Assembly: GCA_003971905.1 (NCBI GenBank)
Contig: RSEE01000048.1
Coordinates: 248,001 to 312,000, forward strand
Direction of reading: 5' to 3'
Source of the DNA: Moniliella sp. 'wahieum'
Taxonomy: Eukaryota > Basidiomycota > Moniliellomycetes > Moniliellales > Moniliellaceae
Length of the DNA: 64,000 nt
Below are positions 51,358-61,720 of this stretch, piece by piece (position 1 is the first letter of the stretch; the number at the start of each line of letters is the position of its first letter). A program made the translations under genes and the position numbers. Below the pieces are notes generated by a model. It was given only the letters and a program-made list of their open reading frames with translations, searched no databases and was not told where the DNA came from.

Positions 51358-54300
51358 GGTGAGAGCTGGGGGGTGAATGAGTGAGGAAAGGTGTGAATCC
51401 CGACGGGTGAAGACACAATCAGGTTGCCCGGGAACAGTTCAAAGGCGCCACCGAAACGAACGTGCTCAACGGACGCGGCAGACACGGGCAGGGGTAAGGT
51501 AGTGGAAGCACGCCAAGCCCAATGCGGATGGCGCCGAGCGAACTGGTTCTTGTGACCTGCCAGTTGGGTTGAGCTACGAACATTTCGATTTTGCCAAGCG
51601 AAATTTCAGCTGTCCATCGTCGAATGATTTTTTCTTCAGCTGTTTGTGCACTGGAGGGAGCTAGCCCAAAAAGTGTATTTCATTATGGAGATGGAGCAAA
51701 CCCCGGAACGCCGGAGAAGGAGCTGCTTCTGCTGCTGCTTGAACAAGCAGAATGCGACAAGAACGCCAAGTACCAGGGACGCACCCAAGAGCCGTTTTCC
51801 CCCTTGGTTTTGACGACACGACTAGGATACTACGGAACCAAGACAGCGGGCAAGTTGTTTGCGCATTGGAAGGAGTTGGCTACTAAGTCTCAGTGGAAAT
51901 GGTTCCTTGCTCGGATGTCACCACGTTCATCCGTGTCCACGCGCGCATACCTAGGGTACGGGACCGGATGGCGAAACCGGAGGGTCCTGGTATCATGGCG
52001 GTCCCCATGGCTCCTTAACCTTGGTGGCACTTCCAAGTAACCCCACTAGATGAACGGTTAGACGTAGCGTTCCCCCCTGTCCCAGCCTTAAGCTCTGTCA
52101 ATGAAATGGACGCAACATAAATGGACAACCGTGTCTCATCGCTCAAACACAATATCTAGTATACCACGCTCACTCGTATACACTCACAGTACATTCAGTT
52201 TGGAAACGAATGGGGAGCCAGAGAGTCCTGAGCTGCGGACGATACCGTTGGCTCCTGATGGGTTAACGAACTGACAGCACCTCTTCCAGGCTGTGTTTCT
52301 TTTTGCGAGCCCTCGGTATAGGCGCGCAGCGTTTCTTGTCACCGCGCGTGAAGTGTTTATCGCAAAAGTATGAATACCTGTCTGTATCGACAGTAGACAG
52401 ATGATAAAAATGAAGACCAACGTGATGAATAACGCATCAAGCAACAATCATCATCGTATATATCAAAAAGAGGTGTAGAACTCTTCTCACCCTTCGATAC
52501 TATCTCTATTCAAGGTCTTCTTCGAGCGCCAAACATTTTGTCGTTTTTTTTTCCCCAGGAAGCGGGCGGAGGTGTTGGCGTACACCTCGTCAGGGATAGC
52601 GCGTGTATATATAGGTAACTCGACTTTTGCGCTCGAAGTAGAAAACCTTCAGGCCCTCTGCTGGTTCCCACCGCCGACAATGAGAGTGGTGCGCACGACC
52701 TTGATTGACGGCGTGCTGGCGAAGGTCATGGCGGTAGGCAGGCCGCTCGTGCCTTCCTCATTGCCCTTGGCCAGAACCACGCATTGCGTTTTAAGAACTG
52801 ATTTTCCGGGGTGACCCCGATGGCGCCGACGCCAGTGTACACAGTATGCACTGCCAAGAGCGTCCTGACCTGCCGGCTACGCCATTGGCCTCCTGATTAG
52901 GTTTGGGCGCGGGCTGTCAGTAAACGAAGGATGTGGGAGATCCTCTCGTAGGCAAAATGCTGTTCCCAGGCTCTTGTTGCTAAGTTATTATGCAAATCCT
53001 CTATGTACTGTATTCTGTTTAAAGTCGTTTTTGTATAGGCCGCCAGAAGGGAGGATATGACCCAAAGAAAGGTCAAGGAATGATAGAAGAGTACTACATT
53101 GAGAGGAGCGATACGAAACGTGCAAGCGAGACGAGAACGAAGAAGTGAGAGAAACTAAGACATAAGTTTTCGGCTCAGCCTGAGTGTTGGCGCTGGCGTT
53201 TTGACTGTGTATATGGAAGGCAGCAGATACCCCAACAACTGTGGATTGTGGAGAACAGCGGGGATAAAAGTCCTTCTGTGGCCCGCCCGGTGGCTGACGT
53301 GCTGAGCGGCTGAGGCGCACTGACCGCAGTACTCAGGTATAAAGAGGGTCGGTGGAGATCAGTGGTTCCCCACCGCGACCAACACAGGGGTGTGTGGGGA
53401 GTATATCCCCACAGGGCACCGCGCCGACCGCGGCAGGGGTGGGCCCTTACCGAGAGAGTGGCGCCTGTCTGTGGCGTGGGGAGTCAACAACCAACGGGCA
53501 AAAAGTTTGTCGGTTGCCCCGGTGACTTTCTGCCTGAGCGCTAGGCCCTGTGGCAGCGCCGCGCTCAGCTGAGCGCTGAGCACTGGTGCCATCCGCGCAC
53601 GGCGGACATCAGTACTCGCAACACGTGCCGCGTCATGCATATGCAAAACTGTTGGGCTCTCTGAAATACATCATGCACATGCATCAGCATATCATAGTGT
53701 CTTCGCTCTTGGACACAGCGTTCTTCGCGCACCAGCGGCCGTTCATGACGTTCATGGAACGACCATCCCGTCATCGACTGCGGTCATACCGGTCATACTA
53801 CGCCTTAGATCTGAGACCTTATAGGCCGCGACCTTCAGCCTCCCGGCAGCATGAGTCATCGCAGGGTTCACGTGTGTTCATGCCGTCTCGCAGCGGCCGC
53901 GGCAGCGGTCCATGACTGTCTTAGATGCGGATGTTGTACGGAGGCGCAGTGCCAGTATCGAGCATCCCTTTCACCTGAATCCGGGGCCCCCAATACCCCT
54001 CAGACAACGGGGTTGGCGCTGGCTGGCACCCGAGCGCATGACAACAGAACGCTTGGAAGCTTGAAGCTTGAAGCTTGACATGTGACAATTGTGCATGCGC
54101 AGGCAGGAACAGGCGCAGCATAGCTTCCAGTCGCTCTCCCTATCTCCACGTAAAAAAGAAATATAATGCGCGGGCCTGCCAGCTATTACTTCTCTGTCAC
54201 ATGTCACGCTACTATATACGCCACGCATCATGTGCATCATGCCTCATGCGAGCGACACCACGGTGTAGCTCAGCCTGAGCGCTGAGCCTCAGTAGGTCTT

Positions 54301-55216
54301 CAAGCTTCAGGTTCAAAGACAGTCGCCTTGAACCCCTCCCCACAGTCCCCTCCGCGCGTTATCCAGAGACATACACCCGAGATACTGGGAATGCATCCCA
54401 TCATCGGCCACCATCAGCACCATCATCCATCAGATCACCAATAGAACACCTGGCCACGGATCAACGCATCCACCAAGTAACAAGCGCTTACGGGTTACCT
54501 GTTACCGAGCGAGTGTTTAACATTCATTTGCGCCCTGCGCGTGGATCAGGTGGGTAAGAGCGCCCCCGCCATAGAGCGCGAGAAGCCATATTTTCCCTAA
54601 TTGACTGAGAAAGCATCACAGAAGAACAAGTGACCGAGAGAAGCTATGACGCGCGCAACGTTGTGGACGTGATTGCACTACGCTATTGACGCTGTTGAAC
54701 GTGTTTCGAACGTAGTACTGCGAACATGGCTGGGTTGTACGTGTTGAATGCTCAAGCTGAGTCTTGACACTCATGAGACACTCTTGAGCCGCCGGGCTTT
54801 GGTTCAAGTGTTTTCAAGCCCGATCGAGGTAATGAGCGCATGACTTTACGTTAAGACCGTGACATCGGTGGTTACACAGATATTGCCTGTGGGATGTGTA
54901 CCCAACGCAAACAACGAACACAACTCGCCCCTTGATGCATGATGCCTCTCTCTGCCCCTCGCGGAACCAAAGCCCTGGTAAGCCCTGGCAGCCAACCCAC
55001 ATATCTTGGCCCTATATACTGTCTGTGCCCCTGTATATGCTCTCAACCAGAGAGATATATACATCGTGCACAGCTCTCCAACCCCTGACTGAGAACCACC
55101 ACCACCTTGAAGCCCGTTACCCTCTACACACAACCTTCCCCCCCATCACACCGTATCCCTCTCAAGCCAACATCTCACAGCCACCCACTTTCCTCTTTGC
55201 CCCTACACATACCAAA
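51358..55216. other. Gene-poor interval of about 3.9 kb
   Basis: No supported gene. A 149-codon frame at 51591-52040 (with LLLLLLEQAECDKNAKYQG) has no homologue I recognise and no exon-like continuation. The region holds a TGAAGCT array at 54055-54087, TGAGCGCTGAGC segments at 53563-53580 and 54265-54280, TCACATGTCACG at about 54198, and GTTACCTGTTACCGAGCG at about 54496. From about 55080 to 55216 pyrimidine-rich sequence forms the leader of the kinase gene. Confidence 0.5.
54055..54087. repeat. 7-bp tandem array (TGAAGCT)n ending in TGACATG
   Basis: Three copies of TTGAAGC followed directly by TTGACATGTGACA, so two units of the family (TGAAGCT and TGACATG) sit in one phase within a single array. 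Confidence 0.9.
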
Positions 55217-56982
55217 ATGGTTCTCACCAAATTGACGGGTCATCCCGACTCGTACCGCAAGCGTAAAGAATACAAAATGGGGGAGATCATCGGCGAAGGT
55301 ACCTTCGGGATCGTGCGCGAGGCCCAGTGGAAGGGACGCCAAGTGGCGGTCAAGATCATTGCCAAGCGCCTCCTCAAGGACAATGTTGGTCTGATTGAGC
55401 AAGAGCTGCAGGTCCTTAAGAAGTGTAATCATCCTAACATCATCAAGCTTTTGGATGACTTGAGAGTAAGGACAAGGTGTGCATTTCTTCCTCATTCCTT
55501 TTTCCCTTTCGTGTGGCACATCTAACGAAATTTTGATCCTTGTATTCAGTTCTACATGGTGATGGAGCAAGCTACCGGTGGAGATTTGTTCGATCGTATG
55601 ATTCGTCGCGGGACTTTAACGGAGGCTCACGCTGCTCGGGTTATTCGGTCCATTACCAGCGCTGTGGCATACCTGCACAGCCGCCACATTGTCCATCGCG
55701 ACATCAAACGGTAAACATCCTATATCGTACAAAGGATGAAAACTCCGAAGTCGTCCTGGTCGACTTCGGTGTAGCACAGGCTTTGACAAGCAAGGGAGAA
55801 CTCATGTCCTCTTTGGCTGGTTCATACGGGTTTGTGGCACCCGAGGTGCTCAGGGGCCAAGAATATGGGAACGAAGTTGACATGTGGAGTGTTGGCGTCG
55901 TGGCATACGCCATGATCTCAGGGTATACCCCCTTTAAGGGCTCCTCGCCGCAAGAGTTGTTGCAAGAAATTATGAAGCACGCCGCCGGCTTTGACGAGAA
56001 ATATTGGGGCAAAGTGAGCCTGAGGCGAGAGACTTCATCCGGTCCTGTCTAAGTATCGATTGGACAAAGCGCTTGACAGCACACCAAGCTCTTAAGCACC
56101 CTTGGCTTACAGCAAAGCATGACAATCAAACCAACTTGATTGCTGGCTTGAGGGAAAATTACGGTCGGGACAAGCTTAAGCGTCCACCCATGCCTCGCCG
56201 CACTACTCGCCTTGTTCATGTACAGCGCCGCGGCGTTGATCGCCACGAGCTGGAGAGTTCGGACGAGGAGGACAATGCGGTGGCTGAAGTGGCCGAGGAG
56301 GAGACCAACGAAGAGCCTTCTGCGCAACCCTCGTTGCCTTCCGTTATCTCCAGCTACCACCCGCCGCGTCTCAGCGACTCCCACAGCCACGTCGTCTACT
56401 CGCCCCTCCGCAACAACGTCCAGGGCGCCTACACCGTCCATCGGTGCTAGCACAGCTCCCACTTCGGCAGCCCCCTCGATGGAGATTGTACGACCGACCG
56501 ACGGCAGATCGGAAGCTAAGCCTACTTCCCCCCCATCGCCAGCGGGAGTGCCTAGTAGCTCATCTCCTCCTGGTATCTTGGGCGGCTTGGTGGGTCGGAT
56601 GACGGGCGACAAGAAGGAGCGTAGGGTATCCGACCAGCAAAGTGCATCGCCTCGTCGCAGGAGCCGTTTTAGTTTCCTTCGGATGAGCCGTTCGTCGGGC
56701 AGCCGGACCAGCCAGACCGACCAAACACGTCCGAACGTGGGAAATGGGGTGAACTCGTCTGAACAATTAGACGAGGCCACCTTTGACGATGAAGAGGAGG
56801 GAGAAGCTCGTCCTTTCCGAGCTGCGGCAAACGCATCGTCGACTCTGGCAAGCGTTCCGGGCCGTACGACGTCCATCAAAGTTGCTCCCACCAATCTTAC
56901 CACCGCGGGTGTCCAAGCGGATCTCACGCCTGTGCAGGAACATAATACACCACCACTATCGGCAGTGCCAACCCGCAGCTAG
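55217..56982 (+). CDS. Calmodulin-dependent-kinase-like Ser/Thr kinase (CAMK group)
   Basis: Cytosolic protein kinase. The glycine loop IIGEGTFGIVREA and the ATP lysine in VAVKIIAKR are at about 55290-55370, and helix C has the Glu in IEQELQVLKK. After ESKDK an intron at 55477-55549 leads to FYMVMEQATGGDLFDRM. The catalytic loop reads HRDIK-(P)VNILY (one base missing at about 55711), then VDFGVAQAL (DFG present), AGSYGFVAPEVLRG and VDMWSVGVVAYAMISGYTPF. The domain ends RLTAHQALKHPWL (56075-56108). A helical segment after it (NLIAGLRENYGRDKLKR) is where CaMKs carry the autoinhibitory/calmodulin-binding region. A 250-residue acidic then S/P/R-rich tail continues to 56982. Frame slips: about 55468, 55711, 56017 and 56447. 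Confidence 0.9.
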
Positions 56983-57570
56983 GGTGTGGTACTATGTTTC
57001 GAGTAGCCCCACACCGGGACTCTCTACCGACGGAGACGCTAATAGTCTTCTTCAATTTTGAACCCCCTTCTCGTTATTCTCGACTTGCAGTCATCACTGG
57101 TCTATATTCAATCCACAACAGTGGGCAAGTGCAAATGGTCTCGTGTACATAGTATTCAATTGCGTCCTCTCGAGCTGTGTGTGCTTCTCGATGAATATAC
57201 CCTACCACAGTGAACTTGATGAATAGTTTACCTTTGTGTGGATATACCCCCCCGTGTACACTCCGTCTGACTACCGACAATGGCGACAAAGGATGGGATG
57301 GATGGGGGATCAATGATCCTCTTCGAGAGTGCGGACGTGTCGCTGTGCTGCTCGCAGCGATCACGTAGCTTTGGAAGCGAAGGACAGCGGTCGCACGCGG
57401 ACTTCCGGCGCCGCCTGGCGCAGGGGCTGTGTGTGGCGCAGAGCCGTCACAGCGGCGCCACGCCAGCCACCACACCAGCCTTCTTTCCGCCCAGGTCCGC
57501 GCGCCCACATCCACCCACCCGAATCCACCTACCCCCATCCTACCGCCACCGCCACCCACCTGCTCTCGCC
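56983..57570. other. Intergenic, 588 bp
   Basis: Between the kinase and TBC genes, both on plus. C-rich leader sequence lies just before the TBC start (57480-57570). No feature recognised. Confidence 0.5.
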
Positions 57571-60430
57571 ATGACGGGAAGCGCCGCCGCCACTGTGCGG
57601 CCACAGCAGACGACCATCGCGGAGCTGGTCATGCCAGCAGCCCGGGCCTGCCGTTGGATCTGACCAGCCTCCAACACCTCTTTCGCCAGAGCGCTGGCGC
57701 CGGTGCTTCGGTGCCCGCTTGGGCGCGTGCTGTGGGCTGGCAGGCTTTGCTTTCAACCTTGCCCCGCAACCGGGGTCAATGGCCTGAGGTGCTTGCCAAG
57801 CAGCGTACCGAGTACTATGTATGTCATTCTGTCCCCGCCCTCGCTCCTCCTTTCGGCGCCCTCCATCGGGTGTGGGCTAACCTCCCACCATCAACACCCA
57901 CAGCGCTTTGTTCAGGACGTTTTGCCTTTGGCCGATGCCAAGCCGCCCGCGTCAGGCGGGGGGGCCGGTGAGCCGCTGTCGGAGCGGGACGAGCTGCTCA
58001 ACTCCATGTTCAACGACACCCAAACCTCGATCCGGAAGGGTGCCTCCATCTTCCACGCTTCCATTTATCCCTCGAACTCCAACCCCCTGTCTCCGCAGCC
58101 TCCAGGCGTGAATGATGAGCAGGCCGTGCCTCGCCTTTCGAAACGATGGCTTTTGTTGGACCGCCTCGCCAAGATCAACCCATCTTTCCGTTCGGCTCTG
58201 CCCCCGCCATCGCTCGCATCGGTGGAAGAGGCGGGCCAAGAGCGGTATGGTGACGTATGGTGGCACGCCTTGTTGCGGATCCTTTATGTGTTCTCTTGCC
58301 TGAACCCATCCATCGGATACATCCAAGTACGTCATCTTCCTATCTGTTGGCCCTCCTAATGGGCATCACACTGACTCTGACACTCATCCTGCAGGGCATG
58401 CACGATGTAGCCTCTGTTTTTCTCACTGTATTTAGCCAAGAAACTCAGGAAGATCAAGATGCCCCACCTTCTCAAATTATCCAGCTGGCCTTCTCTGAAC
58501 ATATTGAGGCTGATGCTTTTGGTGCTTCTCAGCCTTGATGACTGAGGTACGCGAGCTCTTTGACTTTGATGGGATTGATCATGCTCGGGCTGGGCTCCAT
58601 ATTACAAACACACGAGATGATTCTCTGGCGGGAACCAAGGCCAACGAGGGTATGGCTGGAGCGCTGAAGCAATTCAGTGTTCGTTTGCAATGGCTTGATC
58701 CGGAGATTTGGGGGCAATTGCATGATTTATCCCTTGATCCCCAATTGCCAACCTATGCCTTCCGTTGGCTCATTTCACTGCTTAGCACCGAACTGGCACC
58801 TTTGGACGTCGCGGTATTGTGGGACCATCTACTTACAGAGACGGCATCGCACAATACAGACCCCAGCTGTACCGATGGCATGTCCAAGATCGACTTTGCC
58901 ATTGACTTGAGCTGTGCCATGATTGTTGCGATCCGTGGACCTCTGATGCAGGCTATCGTACCCCAACCAGACGATGACGGGCAGCGCAAGAGCCCTTATT
59001 ATCGTACCATGAGCTTGCTACTGCGATACCCCACTAAAATTGAGATGAGCACCATCCTCTCTCTCGCCCAGACCTACCGTCAACGCCGACTCACTTCTTC
59101 TCTGACCGGTGACGGTCCCGACTCTGCTACCTTGTCTCTCGAACGCAAGCAGAACAATACTTCCTTTTTGTCCACATTGGGCCTGTCACGGACGGGCACT
59201 TCGTGGCTCAAGTCCGTTTCTTCGCCTTCCCCATCTGAAAGAGATGCCGGGGTCTGACCAACAGGAGACTTTGTCGTCTCCAGCGGGGGAAACGTCATTT
59301 TCCCGCTATGCTCACCAGCTGGCCAATACCGAGGCCGCCACTCACATTTCGCGCCAAGGCACTGTATTGGCGTCTATGGCACTGAAAAGTTGGAACCAAG
59401 CCGCAGCAGCAGCTTCATCAGCTATGGCCCAGCGCGCCAAGCCTGCTGTGACGGAGGACACATTTACATTGGGAAGCGACGATTCCCCCACCACCTATAC
59501 GCATATGGGGCGCCATGGTACGCTCAAGCCGCCAGGCCAGAATGCTTCCAATCGCAACTCTGCTCGCAGTCAGTCCAGTACGCCCGTTGGCTCTCCCTTG
59601 TCGATTGCGTCCGACACTCTGGTTGAAGGCGCACGGATCAAGGGATCTCGGCGCTCGCTTATCTTGGGTCCAGTATCGCTGTCGCACCAAGCCAGCCATC
59701 TAGACGAATACGATGATGCTGACATTTCAGCTATGAGCCTTGCCTCTGCCCCGGATTCAACGCCTTCAACGTTCCAGTCGATCGCGGCAGCTGTAACGGG
59801 AAACACCAGCACACTCATTCTGCCTCCCGATTGGCGCCCAAACCACTACTGCTTGCCTCCCATTCAGGGCCGACACAACATCGTCATTCTTCTGGCCCTC
59901 TTCGGTCGCATGCGCGCGGGGAAAGCACATCGACAAATAGCTCTTTTACCCACCGTGCCCGTCGAGACAGTCTGGGGAGTGCTACCTCCTCTCGTGCTTC
60001 GGAGATGCGGGTTCGGCGCGGTGTGGGCTACGTGACAGAAGATTCCCCTACAACTCGTTCCCCTCGCGCTTCTAAGCACCGGGACAGTGTGAGCAGCAGT
60101 TTCTCGGCATCCAGTCGGGGCCTGCGGAGCCAGGCTTCGTCGCGGCGTTCGTCCTCGGGCTTTCGCACTGCCTCTCGGCCGACCTCAACAGGAGCGTATA
60201 CGTACTCTCGTTCCCCCCTGACCAACCGAAGGGGCGAAAAGGAGCCGATCACGTCTCTCCCTATGCAGCGGTTTGTTGCCGACATGGACGTTTCGGCCGC
60301 TACGGAGAGCACGGAGCAACCGAACACTTTGGAACGCAACGATACGGTCAAGCCCCTGGCACGTGCCCCCCTCCGGCGCACTTCATCGCCGGTCAAAGAA
60401 CGGGTGGAGGAGGCAACGGCGTCAGTATGA
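57571..60430 (+). CDS. TBC-domain Rab GTPase-activating protein (TBC1D13-like)
   Basis: GAP for a Rab-type GTPase in vesicle traffic. From the ATG at 57571 (MTGSAAATVRPQQTTIAEL), a slip at about 57640 joins LPLDLTSLQHLF, VPAWARAVGWQALLSTLPRN and RTEYY. Intron 57819-57903 leads to RFVQDVLPL. The catalytic arginine finger region is changed or lies in KINPSFRSALPPP and ERYGDVWWHALLRILYVFSCLNP. Intron 58327-58394 joins SIGYIQ to GMHDV, the YxQGMxD glutamine finger. The rest of the domain is ADAFWCFSALMTEVRELFDFD (slip near 58525), LDPEIWGQLHDLSLDPQLPTYAFRW and LAPLDVAVLWDHLL. After about 59100 comes a long Ser/Thr/Arg-rich tail with slips near 59240 and 59830. SIGYIQGMHD and the order of segments favour TBC1D13/Gyp6 types. 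Confidence 0.88.
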
Positions 60431-61720
60431 ATATCGAAAAGTCCCACTCTTGAGGCCATATCACCCGCCCCCCTTCCACGGCCACAGAGCCTATTACTTT
60501 CCCCTGTCAACATACCAGTGCGAATGCGAATGCGAATGAAAGAGAATCTTGATGCCACAGGCAACCACACCTCGTATATACATTTCCCGACCACAGAGGG
60601 CGCTCTACGCCAAGCGTGACTCGGTTTCCATGTAGCGTTGGACAACCCATCAGTCTTTGATGTAAGACGCAAATGGTAGCATAGCCTGTTGGGGGCATAC
60701 CATCGAGGTCTGTTCGATCCTGTTTGGAGGGCTGAAAAAAGCGATGGGCGAGCCATTCCAGACCTGACTTATTCTGTGAGTCCAGTGTTAATAGCAGCGC
60801 TTTTAGTGACCCGCTAAGCAATCCCGATTCGAATGCTTTCTATGCCACCAAAGCCGGGCTCGACATTGGCCAACAACTCCGGGGTACATAAGGTGAGTGG
60901 GGAACGCTGTTCATTCATCACTGGGATTTCTCAGTGATGCATAGTATATCAAGAAGCAGGGTACAGAAGAGACGACAGAAGAGATGATGAGAGCCAGGGT
61001 GCGAATCTGACAAACCCTTGCGCGTGCAAACCCTCGCCTTGCCGGTCATGCCTTCCGGCGGGTTTCACGAGAAGAAGGACGCAGGAATGGATTTGTGGAG
61101 CATCATCATCAGATTTGCATGCGGTGCAGAGGAAATACGGCGAACACGTGTGGAGCGTGGGCGACAGAAACATAAACGAACGCAAATGGAGAACAGGACC
61201 AACAAGGACACAGGTTAATGTGCGTGTACTGTGTGTGGTGGCAAATGTAGAGTGGTACGGGGCGGGCTGGCAACTAACCAACCAACCATCAGGCGCAGAG
61301 GCGCATAATTAGTGTGTATGTGGCGCCGATGCCAGCCGAAAAGGGGAGAAAAGATAGCGCTCCATCAGGGACTCCCTGCTCGCTGGGCCCCGTGGGAGTC
61401 CAGTAGGCAGCGGGACCTTCAGGACCTTCCATCATGGCCTTCAGCTGGTTGAGATGCCCTCCTCTGGTTGTGGCATCACTGCGGGAACGTAGACGCGCAT
61501 GCAGCTGGGTGTCTGACGTTTGCGTCCAAGACCCACCATGCGGGCGGGGCAAGAGTGGATGGGTAGAAGAAGACGTGTGGGCTGTTTCATCCATCGGGTT
61601 GGTCGTCGTCATGCGCAACGGAGAGGCCGGCATCGAGCGCACAACGCGCTGCCGTTCTTGTGCAGGCAGCAAAGGAGGCAGAGGCTTACCTACCCCACTT
61701 AATCAGCCGGAGAGCAAGAA
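60431..61720. other. Convergent intergenic, about 1.3 kb
   Basis: 3' flanks of the TBC gene (+) and the alpha/beta-hydrolase gene (-). GCGAATGCGAATGCGAATG (three copies of CGAATG, about 60520-60538) is a small microsatellite. A minus-strand frame at 61289-61672 has no recognisable domain. No gene supported. Confidence 0.5.

Noticed and set aside
51591-52040. A 149-codon plus-strand frame between SRP14 and the kinase
   Set aside because: No family resemblance, no splice-linked partner exon, and it begins within DNA that otherwise looks intergenic.
55700-55720. Possible pseudokinase because of a stop after HRDIKR
   Set aside because: Adding one base restores HRDIKPVNILY and the rest of the kinase domain is intact; the same kind of slip occurs in nearly every gene here.
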